From ECT2AJA-044 sp965262845 (GTDB lineage Bacteria > Bacteroidota > Bacteroidia > Flavobacteriales > ECT2AJA-044), in NCBI GenBank assembly GCA_965262845.1, contig CBDHFX010000002.1:620001-684000 (forward strand): a DNA stretch of 64,000 nucleotides. Reading direction: 5' to 3'. The stretch's first letter is position 1. Every line of letters starts with the position of its first letter. The notes beneath the pieces were generated by a model. That model was not told where the DNA came from, made no database searches, and saw only the letters and a program-made list of their open reading frames with translations. Below, in pieces: positions 7,649 through 16,356 of this stretch. The translations under genes and the position numbers were made by a program.

Positions 7649-9109
7649 TCAGGGTTTCCAAATGGTGTTGCGATCGGGCTGATCTACGAGTTCCGTATTC
7701 GGAATGCCTCCCGCAGGGGGCCGCTTAATGAAGACGTAAACATCCATGACCCGCTCATACTCTTCTTCAAATTTCGGATCGGGAGTGAATCGGTGGATGA
7801 GTTCGAAAGCATCGGACTGCATAAGCTGATCTAGAGATATTCGCTGCCTCATGATCCTCGAATCCCATAAGATCACTGCTCCGTTCGCATTCTCAGGCAG
7901 GTTGGGAAACCTTTTAATGGGAAAATAGCGCTGTACATCATCACTGAACGGGTCACGTTTGGAGAAGTACTGGAGTATGGCGTTGTCACAATACAGGGTG
8001 CTTTCCACGTATGGACTTTCCACAAACCAATGACCTACCACTTCACCCATTTGAACAAAAGGGTCTTCAGGCTTAGGAAACTGGTAGTTCTTCCACACCT
8101 GATGTACGCTCAGTAGTGCCAGAATTCCTAAAAAGGCCACTTGTCCGATCCGTGGGATCCTGGCCGTGATCGATGTCCATCCGGACCAGGCCATTAGCAT
8201 TGCGAGGGGCGCTACAGAGGCCATTACGCGTACGAGTCCCATGGATCCTAAGATCCCTTTATACCAAAAGTAGCTGTGCACTAACACAAATCCCCAAAAT
8301 GGAAAAGCGATAAGGGCTGCACGTTCAGCAATTTCTTTCGGGGTTCTTTTCCAAAACAAGAAGAAATGACCAAAAATAAATCCGATGAGCACAAAAAAAT
8401 TGAGGCTTCGGGGTAGCGCCCTGATGAATGTCCAAAAAGACCCCGAACCATAGGGTGACTCCAGAGGATAGGGATTCTTTTCAAAGATCCACAAAGGAGA
8501 TCCGTAAACGGGCCATCCGATCATACTCATAAGGAACGGGGCCAAAAGCAGGAAAGATAAGGGACGCCATTTCTTTTGGAGCAGGTACAGTCCGCCAAAA
8601 GCAGCGATGAACAGCCATCCCTCAGGTCGGGTAAAGGGAGAGAAGGAAATGAGGATCGCAGCGGCTGTCCATTTATGTCGCAAATAGAGGTTCAGTGTTC
8701 CAATGACGACCAGGGCCATAAGCATTTCGGTCATCCCGCTTATGCTCATCCGAATCAGCAAGGGCACAGAAAGGGTGAAAATGGTCAGCCAGCCGGTATG
8801 GGGCATGTTTAGTCGCCTGGCTGAATCTGATGTTAGTAAGGCCACGACTCCAAACAGGATGGTGTTGGTGACCTTGAGACCCTCTATCCCGCCGCAGGCG
8901 GGTAAGGAGAAGAAAAAAGTATACGCCGGTCGGCCCCAAAGTCTGAGAAACAGTTCAGGGTAATTCCATGCATAGCGGGCCAGCATAAAGTGAGCGAAGT
9001 TGTCATTGCCACCGAACATTCCAATACTTTTCGGTGCCCAGTAGATCAACCAAAGAATAAGAAGGACAAAAAAAAGATAGGGAAGCTGCCTGACTATTTT
9101 TTGCCCCAC
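7649..9109 (-). CDS. Polytopic membrane protein, GT39-like glycosyltransferase candidate
   Basis: 486 residues with roughly ten hydrophobic segments in the first 370, then a soluble C-terminal domain. An acidic pair in the first extracytoplasmic loop (GGNDNFAHFMLARYA) and the general layout resemble PMT/ArnT-like (GT39, GT-C fold) enzymes that use polyprenyl-phosphate sugars. No motif proves the substrate. The start overlaps the end of the upstream GT2 gene by 16 bases. A GT2 dolichol-phosphate-mannose-synthase-like enzyme followed by a GT-C protein is a plausible donor-making/donor-using pair for envelope glycosylation. The GT-C assignment is from topology and context only. Confidence 0.65.
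   Translation of the reverse strand: MGQKIVRQLPYLFFVLLILWLIYWAPKSIGMFGGNDNFAHFMLARYAWNYPELFLRLWGRPAYTFFFSLPACGGIEGLKVTNTILFGVVALLTSDSARRLNMPHTGWLTIFTLSVPLLIRMSISGMTEMLMALVVIGTLNLYLRHKWTAAAILISFSPFTRPEGWLFIAAFGGLYLLQKKWRPLSFLLLAPFLMSMIGWPVYGSPLWIFEKNPYPLESPYGSGSFWTFIRALPRSLNFFVLIGFIFGHFFLFWKRTPKEIAERAALIAFPFWGFVLVHSYFWYKGILGSMGLVRVMASVAPLAMLMAWSGWTSITARIPRIGQVAFLGILALLSVHQVWKNYQFPKPEDPFVQMGEVVGHWFVESPYVESTLYCDNAILQYFSKRDPFSDDVQRYFPIKRFPNLPENANGAVILWDSRIMRQRISLDQLMQSDAFELIHRFTPDPKFEEEYERVMDVYVFIKRPPAGGIPNTELVDQPDRNTIWKP
8886..8901 (+). repeat. Dispersed GNA-loop hairpin (copy 6)
   Basis: Plus strand reads ATC-CC-GCC-GCA-GGC-GG; triloop form, antisense inside the GT39-like gene. Confidence 0.65.
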
Positions 9110-9813
9110 AGGTTATACTTTAGGATGCAGTAAATAGCGCGAAGTCCATCGCGCCAGTTGATTTTTTTGCCTTCATCGTAGGTACGGCCGTAGTAGCTGA
9201 TGCCGACTTCATAAATGCGGATGCCTGGAATGCGGGAGAGTTTGGCCGTCACCTCCGGTTCAAATCCGAAACGCTTTTCTTTCAGATGGAGCAACCTGGC
9301 AATATCGGTCCGAATTAATTTGTAGCAGGTCTCCATATCGCTCAGATTCAGATTGCACATCATGTTCGACAAAGTTGTCAGGAAACGGTTTCCAATGCTG
9401 TGCCAAAAGAAGAGCATACGGTGTGCATGACCTCCCATGAAGCGGGAACCATAGACCACATCTGCAAACCCTTCCAATACGGGTTTTAGCAGGTGCCTGA
9501 ATTCCCGTGGATCGTATTCCAGGTCAGCATCCTGAACGATCAGATAGTCGCCCCTGGCCAGTTCGATCCCTCTGTGGATCGCGGCACCCTTTCCCTGGTT
9601 CACCGGCTGCTCCAGGTACTGAAACCGCACATCTTTGTATTTCTGTTGGAATCGCTTTGCCTCCTGTGCTGTATTATCTTTGGAGGCATCGTTGATCACA
9701 ATGATCTCCCGATCCACATCCCTGGGCAATTTAGCCTCTGCTACCTTGGAAAGTAAAACGAACAGCGTGTCTTCCTCGTTATAAGCTGGAACGATCACGG
9801 AAAGAAGCGTCAT
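9094..9813 (-). CDS. Glycosyltransferase family 2 (dolichol-phosphate mannosyltransferase-like)
   Basis: 239 residues from the ATG at 9813. That start puts SVIVPAYNEEDTL at the N-terminus, as is usual for GT2; an in-frame ATG at 9840 would add nine residues without family similarity. GT-A landmarks: VIVPAYNEE, INDASKDNT (nucleotide-binding Asp), QGKGAAIHRG, and the metal-binding DADLEYDP near residue 100. The sequence resembles DPM1-like enzymes that transfer a sugar from a nucleotide donor to polyprenyl phosphate on the cytoplasmic face. Its 3' end overlaps the GT39-like gene, which supports a functional pair. Confidence 0.88.
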   Translation of the reverse strand: MTLLSVIVPAYNEEDTLFVLLSKVAEAKLPRDVDREIIVINDASKDNTAQEAKRFQQKYKDVRFQYLEQPVNQGKGAAIHRGIELARGDYLIVQDADLEYDPREFRHLLKPVLEGFADVVYGSRFMGGHAHRMLFFWHSIGNRFLTTLSNMMCNLNLSDMETCYKLIRTDIARLLHLKEKRFGFEPEVTAKLSRIPGIRIYEVGISYYGRTYDEGKKINWRDGLRAIYCILKYNLWGKK

Positions 9814-9917
9814 AGGATATGAAATTCCATGGCCTGGCAAAGCTAATCAAAATAGGCGAATTGCTTGCGGGCATCCGGATGGCCCTATAGAGTGAAATGA
9901 TTCCGGTAAAATTACAG

Positions 9918-9953
9918 AGCTAACTCTGTAGCTAGCTCTGTAGCTAGCTCTGT
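9918..9953 (+). repeat. Three tandem 12-bp units (AGCTAGCTCTGT), locus A
   Basis: Units at 9918-9929 (one mismatch), 9930-9941 and 9942-9953, preceded by TTACAG. Each unit contains the palindrome AGCTAGCT, or AGCTAACT in the first unit. Bases 9950-9984 match the reverse complement of 32877-32911 at 28 of 35 positions, so this is one member of a dispersed repeat with an AT-rich arm. It lies about 80 bases outside the IS1634-type element. The 9841-10034 gap holds no gene. It also contains a 7-bp-arm hairpin (ATAGCAT-ataaa-ATGCTAT) just after the repeat. Confidence 0.75.
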
Positions 9954-10034
9954 AATTAATAGCATATAAAATGCTATATTTCAATGATTTGCTAAAAAAA
10001 CTTACATAGCTATATGAGAGGATACCGATCATAA

Positions 10035-11812
10035 CTTAAATTCCTAAAAAACGACCTGTAGTTGCTACGAATACTGTTTAATGCTCCTGGTTTCTCCGTA
10101 GCTTTCGATCTGATCCATGGTCCTGATAGCGTTATTACCCTTATTCCAGGCTATTTCTGTCATGTTTCCATGCGGATCTACTTTTTCACACAACAGCAGT
10201 TTCTGATCCCATTCCGTTAAGGTTCGGCCAACTTCTGTTGTGATATCCCTTTTTTTCCACTTGTTTTCAATGTATTTGCTTAACCACAAACTGAGATAAC
10301 ACAAATAAAGGTGCGCTTTGATCCTTCGTTCCTTCCAATGACGGATAGGCCTTATCTGGATCTGACTCTTAATATCCCTAAAACTTTTCTCAACCACCTT
10401 CAGGCTTTTGTAATGCTCTACCACAAGGTTGTCGCTTATCTGTTCACTATCCAAATCCGTCTGTAAAAGGTAATAGTGTCCCATCAGGTCATGCGCCATG
10501 ACAGCCTTTCGGTTCAGTCGGAAGTTCAGCACCCAACGCTGATGTTCTTTGTCCTGGGTAACCTTATCCACCTGAATGTCCCAAAATAGCCTTTGCTCGT
10601 ATTTCTCCAACACCCTCATGGCACGGTGATAGAGCCTTTTATCGTCTTTATTCTGTGAGGATTGCTGTATTTTCTTCAATTCTTCGTAAGTCTTCCGCCT
10701 ACGCTTGTATGCCTGCTTTTGCTTTCGGTAACCTTTACTTTGGTGCCGGCACAAAACATAACGTTTGCCTTGATGGGAAAAGCTGGTGATATCTGATTGG
10801 TCAAACAGTTCGGGTTGTTGCTCCTGTTGCAGCAGCAACAGAGCCTGTTGAGTATTACCGGGCAATCCAGTAATGTAGTTCAGTTCAAGCTGTTTGATAT
10901 CTTTCAGGGTCGTTTCTCCGCTCATGGAACGATCGGCAATCCATATGGCCTGACTGGCCCGGTAGCGTTCCTTCCACCCACGAAACGTACCCAAAACGGT
11001 GTTTGCATCGGCTGTGCCACCTTTCCATATTTGCATATCCAGGGGCATGTTATCCTGGTTCATCACCAACCCGTAGCTGACCATGTAGCGATCATGTCTT
11101 TTCTCCTTGCTCGCTCCTCTGCCCCCCAGTTCGGCTTTGGTTCCCGTAAAATAACTATTGCTCAGATCATACAGCAATAAGTTATGATGATCCTGCTCCA
11201 GTTGGCCTGTCAGGTCTTTTTTGATAGCCTCCATACCAGAAGCCAACTCATCCAGCGCAAGGTAAACGGTGTCCTCTTTATATTTGCGCTTGCCTCCTGC
11301 TAAATACATTATTCCGCTTTCACGATGTTGGGTGAACTTTACTTTACTTGTCGGATACAGCAGCTGATGAATGACCAACTCCTTGATTACTTCGGACCCT
11401 CTTCGGCTAAGGTGTTTGTCCAGTACCCGGAACATACCACTACTCTTCATATGTGAGAAGGCAACTGCCGTTCCCGCTCCACGGTACACATCGCCCACTT
11501 CATACTTTACCTGTTGCTTTGAAAGCAGACCTAACTCATTGAGTACATCCCATTCCTCACTGGTCAGGTGTTTCTTACCGCCAAAATCGTAGATCAGCTT
11601 TGCACGCTCGGCTATAGGCAAAGACTCAATCCGCTGAACGGTTCGAACTCTGGGTTCCTTTGTCTTGCTATCACGATAACTTTCCACCAGCTTGCGGTTG
11701 CGGCTGATTTTTCCCTTGCGTTTTACTTTGCTGCATTGAATGTACATCTTGCAAACGTAGCCACTACAAACCTAATATCCAAGCCTGTTCCGAACTATTT
11801 TAGGAAGTTAAG
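10035..11812 (-). mobile_element. Complete IS1634-family insertion sequence with 4-bp target duplication
   Basis: 1,778 bp. The ends are imperfect inverted repeats: CTTAAATTCCTAAAA at 10035 and, inverted, CTTAACTTCCTAAAA ending at 11812. ATAA occurs immediately outside both ends (10031-10034 and 11813-11816), which fits a 4-bp target site duplication. A single intact transposase fills the element. IS1634-type elements of this length carry one DDE transposase of 500-600 residues. Fragments of the same element occur at 31989-32027 and 33060-33221. Confidence 0.88.
10065..11747 (-). CDS. IS1634-family transposase
   Basis: 560 residues, intact. A basic N-terminal region is followed by an RNase-H-like DDE core. 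The first Asp is in LLLYDLSNSYFTG (near residue 193), the second in IWIADRSMSG (near 270), and the Glu is in KSLKVVEKSFRDIKS (near 470), a variant of the Y-R-E-K signature of IS4-related families. It catalyses cut-and-paste movement of the surrounding element. The length is right and no frameshift is seen, so it could be active. Confidence 0.93.
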   Translation of the reverse strand: MYIQCSKVKRKGKISRNRKLVESYRDSKTKEPRVRTVQRIESLPIAERAKLIYDFGGKKHLTSEEWDVLNELGLLSKQQVKYEVGDVYRGAGTAVAFSHMKSSGMFRVLDKHLSRRGSEVIKELVIHQLLYPTSKVKFTQHRESGIMYLAGGKRKYKEDTVYLALDELASGMEAIKKDLTGQLEQDHHNLLLYDLSNSYFTGTKAELGGRGASKEKRHDRYMVSYGLVMNQDNMPLDMQIWKGGTADANTVLGTFRGWKERYRASQAIWIADRSMSGETTLKDIKQLELNYITGLPGNTQQALLLLQQEQQPELFDQSDITSFSHQGKRYVLCRHQSKGYRKQKQAYKRRRKTYEELKKIQQSSQNKDDKRLYHRAMRVLEKYEQRLFWDIQVDKVTQDKEHQRWVLNFRLNRKAVMAHDLMGHYYLLQTDLDSEQISDNLVVEHYKSLKVVEKSFRDIKSQIQIRPIRHWKERRIKAHLYLCYLSLWLSKYIENKWKKRDITTEVGRTLTEWDQKLLLCEKVDPHGNMTEIAWNKGNNAIRTMDQIESYGETRSIKQYS

Positions 11813-11991
11813 ATAAGGCATCCGAAGAGCAAAACCCTGTGAACGCTATACCTATATCGCAGGATACAGCTAAAAAACAACTATTGTTGGTCTATGAGAT
11901 GAGGAGTATCTCAGTTCGTGTAGGTATTCAAGATATCGTTTTTCATATCTGATCGCGCACCGGAAAGCATTCAATTCCATTGCATTAGACA

Positions 11992-12648
11992 TTAATCGAA
12001 GTGCATTTCCGAAATTTCACCCTCAATCACCAGACGGCCTTCCGTTGCATTTTGGATCTCCTCCACACTAACTCCCGGAGCACGTTCGCGTAATACAAAT
12101 CCCCGTCTATCTATATCGAGTACCGCCAGGTTGGTCACAACGCGCTTTATGCACTGAACACCTGTGATGGGAAGGGTACATTTTTTTAATAACTTACTCT
12201 GCCCGGCCTTGTTCGTATGCATCATGGCCACAACGATGTTTTTTGCACTTGCAACAAGGTCCATTGCTCCTCCCATTCCCTTGACCATTTTACCGGGTAT
12301 CTTCCAGTTGGCAATGTCACCGTTATCCGCCACTTCCATGGCACCGAGCACTGTCAGCTGGATATGTTGCCCACGGATCATGGCAAAACTAGCAGATGAA
12401 TCAAAGAAAACTGCTCCTTTCCTGGCAGTGATGGTTTGCTTCCCTGCATTGATCAGGTCGGCATCTTCCTCACCTTCGAAAGGGAATGGTCCCATTCCGA
12501 GAATTCCATTTTCCGATTGGAATTCAACATGGATGCCATCGGCCACGTAGTTGGCCACCAGGGTAGGAATTCCGATGCCCAGATTGACATAGTATCCATC
12601 CTCCAATTCCCTTGCAATGCGTTTGGCAATACCGTACTTGTCGAGCAT
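11992..12648 (-). CDS. scoB: 3-oxoacid CoA-transferase subunit B
   Basis: 218 residues. LGIGIPTLVANYV near the N-terminus and SENGILGMGPF (active-site Glu near residue 50, which forms the covalent CoA thioester) identify the beta subunit of succinyl-CoA:3-ketoacid CoA-transferase. The enzyme exchanges CoA between succinyl-CoA and acetoacetate in ketone-body or short-chain acid use; cytosolic. It follows scoA by 3 bases. The 179 bases downstream (11813-11991), up to the insertion sequence, hold no gene I can support. Confidence 0.94.
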   Translation of the reverse strand: MLDKYGIAKRIARELEDGYYVNLGIGIPTLVANYVADGIHVEFQSENGILGMGPFPFEGEEDADLINAGKQTITARKGAVFFDSSASFAMIRGQHIQLTVLGAMEVADNGDIANWKIPGKMVKGMGGAMDLVASAKNIVVAMMHTNKAGQSKLLKKCTLPITGVQCIKRVVTNLAVLDIDRRGFVLRERAPGVSVEEIQNATEGRLVIEGEISEMHFD

Positions 12649-12651
12649 GGT

Positions 12652-13353
12652 TTATGATTTAGGTTGAACCGTTCGTTGCTCAATACGTTTTTCGTAATTC
12701 ACTCCCTCGAAAATGCGCTGTACAAAGATCCCCGGAGTGTGGATTTGGTCCGGATCCAGCTCACCGGCCGGAACCAATTCCTCTACCTCGGCAACCGTGA
12801 TCTTTCCGGCCATAGCCATGACCGGATTAAAATTCCGGGCCGTGCCCTTGTAGATCAAATTTCCAATCTCATCACCCTTCCATGCTTTCACGAAGGCAAA
12901 TTCGGCGGTCAAAGCCGTTTCCAGAATGTGCGGTTTTTTGTTGAACATCCGCATTTCCTTTCCTTCATCGACCTCCGTACCGTATCCGGCCGGAGTAAAA
13001 AAGGCTGGAATTCCAGCGCCTCCGGCACGACAGCGCTCTGCCAGGCTTCCCTGAGGAATGAGATCCACTTCGAGTTCTCCGCTCAGCATTTGTTGCTCGA
13101 ACAAGGCATTTTCCCCAACATAGGAGCTGATCATTTTCCTGATCTGCTTCTTTTGAAGCAGCAATCCCAATCCAAAATCATCCACCCCGGCATTATTCGA
13201 AATACAAGTGAAGTCCCTGAGCCCCGAATCTTGCAGGGCTGCGATCGAATTCTCCGGAATTCCGCAAAGTCCGAATCCGCCCAGCATGAGGGTCATTCCA
13301 TCGTGCACACCTTCAATGGCTTCCCGGGCATTGGCAACTACCTTCCTGATCAT
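12652..13353 (-). CDS. scoA: 3-oxoacid CoA-transferase subunit A
   Basis: 233 residues with the alpha-subunit signature LMLGGFGLCGIPENSI near residue 25 and the GxGxPAFFTPAGYGT region near 120. It pairs with ScoB downstream. The ATG overlaps the TGA of the upstream penicillin-binding protein gene by one base (ATGA), so the CoA-transferase may be translated from the same message as cell-wall genes. The combination has no obvious metabolic logic. Confidence 0.94.
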   Translation of the reverse strand: MIRKVVANAREAIEGVHDGMTLMLGGFGLCGIPENSIAALQDSGLRDFTCISNNAGVDDFGLGLLLQKKQIRKMISSYVGENALFEQQMLSGELEVDLIPQGSLAERCRAGGAGIPAFFTPAGYGTEVDEGKEMRMFNKKPHILETALTAEFAFVKAWKGDEIGNLIYKGTARNFNPVMAMAGKITVAEVEELVPAGELDPDQIHTPGIFVQRIFEGVNYEKRIEQRTVQPKS

Positions 13354-15638
13354 CAGAACTCAATTTCATCAAAGTTAACATTATTTGACTTTTGCCTTTC
13401 TTCGTGCACAGCGCAGTCCAGCTCAATACTGATCTCACCTTCCGGAGCTTCAAAATCCTCAGTTGAAACCTTCAGACTCTGATCGGCATAGCATTTCTTC
13501 ATATAGATCGCCCAAATTGGCAAAGCCATCGTTGCACCCTGCCCATAAGCAATGCTGCGGAAATGCACTCCCCGGTCTTCGGCTCCGACCCAAACTCCTG
13601 TCACGAGATTGGGCACCATACCCATAAACCATCCATCGCTATGGTTTTGAGTCGTACCCGTTTTACCTGCGATCGGGTTCTCGAATCCATATGGATATCC
13701 GGTCACAACATCGTTGATATAGCTATAATTACCCCACTTCGTACGTAAACGGATGCCAGTCCCATATTCTGTTACTCCTTCAAGCAGGCTCACCGCCGTA
13801 TAAGCCGTTTCGGCACTCATCACTTCCCGGGTCACCGGGTTGAATTCAGCCAGGACCACGCCGTATTTACCTTCGATCCGCAGCACTGCCATCGGCTCCG
13901 TGTAAATTCCTCCATTTGCCAGGGTCCCATAGGCCCCGACCATTTCGTACAGACTCAGGTCCGGTGTTCCCAGACAAATCGCCGGCTGCTCCGGTATTTC
14001 ACCTACAACTCCCAGATTTCGCGCCATTTCAATCACCGGCTGCGGCCCCACCTGTTTCATCAGATAGGCGGTAATCGTATTTACCGACTCTGCCAGGCCC
14101 TGCTTCAGTGACAATTCACCACCGTACTTCCCATCCGAGTTCTTCGGCTGCCAATCCTTCAGCAGGCCCCATTCTTCCTTCTCGAACCGCACCGGCACAT
14201 TCGGTACCTTGTAGCAGGGCGAGTATTTCTTCTGGTCAATCGCCGTCACATAAACAAAGGGCTTAAAAGTTGATCCAACCTGACGTTTGCCGAGCTTCAC
14301 GTGGTCGTACTTGAAATGCCCGTGATCAATCCCCCCGACCCATGCCTTGATAAAACCCGTCTGCGGATCCATACTCATCATCCCCATTTGCAGGAACCAC
14401 TTGTAGTAACGGATCGAATCCATCGGCGTCATCATCGTATCGATCTCACCGTTCCACGAAAACACCCGCATCTTCTGAGGCGTATTGAACTGCAGCTTTA
14501 TACTATCTGCTGATAACCCATTTTTTCTCGCCACCCGATACCGTTCGCTCCGACGCATGGCCTGACGCATCAGCCGGTCAATCTCCACAGGGCTCAAATC
14601 CTGGAACGGAGCATTTGTTCGCCCTTCCCAGTGCTTGTAAAACCCCTGTTGCAGATTACTCATGTGCACCCGCATTGACTCCTCCGCGTACTGCTGCATT
14701 CGCGAATCAATTGTCGTATAGATCTTCAACCCGTCCGTGTACAGATTGTAAGGCATCCCGTCCGGCTTCGGATTCTCCCTGATCCAATCGCGCATGAAGG
14801 CCCGCAAATATTCCCGAAAATACGGTGCCAAACCCTCGTTGTGCCCCACCCGCTGGTAGTTGAGTTCCAGGGGAACCTCTTTCAGACTGTCCGCCTCACG
14901 GCGGGATAAAAAATCGTTGCGCACCATTTGGTTCAGCACCACATTTCGGCGCTTCTGCACCAACTCAGGAAAACGACGCGGATTATAGTACGATGAATTC
15001 TTGAGCATGCCCACCAGGGTAGACGATTCCAATACATCCAAAGAATCCACCGAAGTGCTAAAGTAGATCTGAGCTGCGGATTCCACCCCCACTGCCAAAT
15101 TTAAAAAGTCGTATCGATTCAGATACATCACCAGGATCTCCTCCTTGGTATAGCGTCGCTCCAACTCTATTGCGATCACCCATTCCTTGAATTTCTGGAA
15201 TACACGCTGAAAAAGGCTTGATGCTACCTGTTCGGTGAACAGCATTTTGGCCAGTTGCTGACTGATCGTACTAGCTCCGCCCGAAGTTCCCAGTTTAGCC
15301 AGGGCTCGGGCCAAACCGCGAAAGTCAATCCCACTGTGCGATAAAAACCGCTCGTCCTCAGTTGCGATCAACGCCTGCGATAAGTATGGTGATAGTTCTT
15401 CATACCGAACGTGCGTCCGGTTCTCCAAAAAGTACTTCCCGATCACCTTACCATCAGCCGAAATAATCTCACTCGCCAGATAATTCTTCGGATTTTCGAG
15501 CTCCTCCACCGTCGGCAACGGGCCAAACCAGCCCCAGCTTGCCATAAACATGATCAGCGTGATCAGCATGATCGGCGCCAAAGCCAGGATCCAAAACCAT
15601 TTGAGGAATTTTCGAAACACTTTTTTGTCTTCGGCCAT
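13353..15638 (-). CDS. Class A penicillin-binding protein (PBP1A family)
   Basis: 761 residues: a short cytoplasmic tail, one TM helix (about residues 13-33), a GT51 glycosyltransferase domain (ATEDERFLSHSGID with catalytic Glu, then GGASTISQQLAKML), and a transpeptidase domain. The latter has the STFK catalytic serine motif (near residue 454), ESVN (near 519) and KTGTTQ (near 661). It polymerises and cross-links peptidoglycan in the periplasm. gldH ends 1 base upstream and scoA overlaps its stop codon. PBP1A after gldH is a usual Bacteroidota order. A hairpin-repeat copy encodes RREAD near residue 246. Confidence 0.95.
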   Translation of the reverse strand: MAEDKKVFRKFLKWFWILALAPIMLITLIMFMASWGWFGPLPTVEELENPKNYLASEIISADGKVIGKYFLENRTHVRYEELSPYLSQALIATEDERFLSHSGIDFRGLARALAKLGTSGGASTISQQLAKMLFTEQVASSLFQRVFQKFKEWVIAIELERRYTKEEILVMYLNRYDFLNLAVGVESAAQIYFSTSVDSLDVLESSTLVGMLKNSSYYNPRRFPELVQKRRNVVLNQMVRNDFLSRREADSLKEVPLELNYQRVGHNEGLAPYFREYLRAFMRDWIRENPKPDGMPYNLYTDGLKIYTTIDSRMQQYAEESMRVHMSNLQQGFYKHWEGRTNAPFQDLSPVEIDRLMRQAMRRSERYRVARKNGLSADSIKLQFNTPQKMRVFSWNGEIDTMMTPMDSIRYYKWFLQMGMMSMDPQTGFIKAWVGGIDHGHFKYDHVKLGKRQVGSTFKPFVYVTAIDQKKYSPCYKVPNVPVRFEKEEWGLLKDWQPKNSDGKYGGELSLKQGLAESVNTITAYLMKQVGPQPVIEMARNLGVVGEIPEQPAICLGTPDLSLYEMVGAYGTLANGGIYTEPMAVLRIEGKYGVVLAEFNPVTREVMSAETAYTAVSLLEGVTEYGTGIRLRTKWGNYSYINDVVTGYPYGFENPIAGKTGTTQNHSDGWFMGMVPNLVTGVWVGAEDRGVHFRSIAYGQGATMALPIWAIYMKKCYADQSLKVSTEDFEAPEGEISIELDCAVHEERQKSNNVNFDEIEF
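14891..14907 (-). repeat. Dispersed GTGA hairpin (copy 7)
   Basis: Minus strand reads ATC-CC-GCC-GTGA-GGC-GG; it lies in the PBP1A gene in the sense direction. Confidence 0.75.
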
Positions 15639-15639
15639 T

Positions 15640-16128
15640 TCAGGAGTTTTTCCGATGCAAAGCTAACCTAAACCCAACATCCTCTATGCCCACCAATTGT
15701 GTATCGCGCATGCCGTGCGTCAGGGTAATTGAATATACCCCCTTCCCCGGTAGCACCTTGTTCGAAAAGATCGGCAGTTGAAATTCCTTCACTGCACCCA
15801 TACCCTTGCCTAACAATTCCCCGTTCGGCGCAGCCAGCCGGTAGTTAATGGTGTCGCGGCGCGATTTGCCACTGGGATACGATTGATCCACAAAAACATA
15901 CAAATTCCGATACGGATATTTCGGATTAACGCGCAAAGCCAGGACCCCATCGTACCGCAAGGTATCCGCTTCCTTTTTTACTTCAAAGACCATGGAGCTA
16001 TCCAGATGCCACCCCCTGGGACCCGTGGTGTGATACGACTCATACACGCGACTGCTGTCACAACCTGACAAGGTAAAAAGCCCAATGGCCAGGATCAAAA
16101 AAACGTTATTTTTTGTGTTTTTTAGCAC
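15640..16128 (-). CDS. gldH: Gliding motility lipoprotein GldH
   Basis: About 162 residues from a GTG at 16128. That start gives a compact lipoprotein signal peptide (LKNTKNNVFLILAIGLFTLSGC, with the lipobox cysteine at its end); an in-frame TTG at 16173 would add 15 charged residues and is less likely. The mature part contains YESYHTTGPRGWHLDSSM, PYRNLYVFVDQSYP and the C-terminal IEDVGFRL, all typical of GldH. GldH is an outer-membrane-associated lipoprotein needed for gliding and linked to type IX secretion in Bacteroidota. It is followed one base later by PBP1A. Confidence 0.88.
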   Translation of the reverse strand: MLKNTKNNVFLILAIGLFTLSGCDSSRVYESYHTTGPRGWHLDSSMVFEVKKEADTLRYDGVLALRVNPKYPYRNLYVFVDQSYPSGKSRRDTINYRLAAPNGELLGKGMGAVKEFQLPIFSNKVLPGKGVYSITLTHGMRDTQLVGIEDVGFRLALHRKNS

Positions 16129-16150
16129 GATCAAAAAGAGAGGCTTTTTA

Positions 16151-16330
16151 TCACCCTTTTTCCCTGATTTCAACTCTTTTTTTATCGAATCGGAGTGAAT
16201 TATCCTGACCGGTCACGTTCCTAAAATTCAACTGATCCAATGCCTCCGAAGCAATCCTCCTCTTGTTCTGCCCCGATCTGGCACATTTCAATGCATACAG
16301 CAAAATTTCAGGAGAAGTTTTTGGTAAGAT
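16151..16330 (-). pseudogene. Possible gene remnant or unannotated short reading frame
   Basis: Between gldH and the T9SS cargo gene, one minus-strand frame is open for about 60 codons and ends at TGA 16153-16151. It contains a charged segment (LYALKCARSGQNKRRIASEA) that looks protein-like. It has no ATG or GTG; a TTG near 16302 is the best start. I do not recognise a family. It could be the tail of a displaced gene or chance. Confidence 0.25.
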
Positions 16331-16356
16331 AAGACGAGTGAAGTAAACATTAGCAG

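Noticed and set aside
9911..9960. Short CRISPR-like array in the tandem 12-mers
   Set aside because: Units are contiguous with no spacers, only two or three copies, and no cas genes are nearby.
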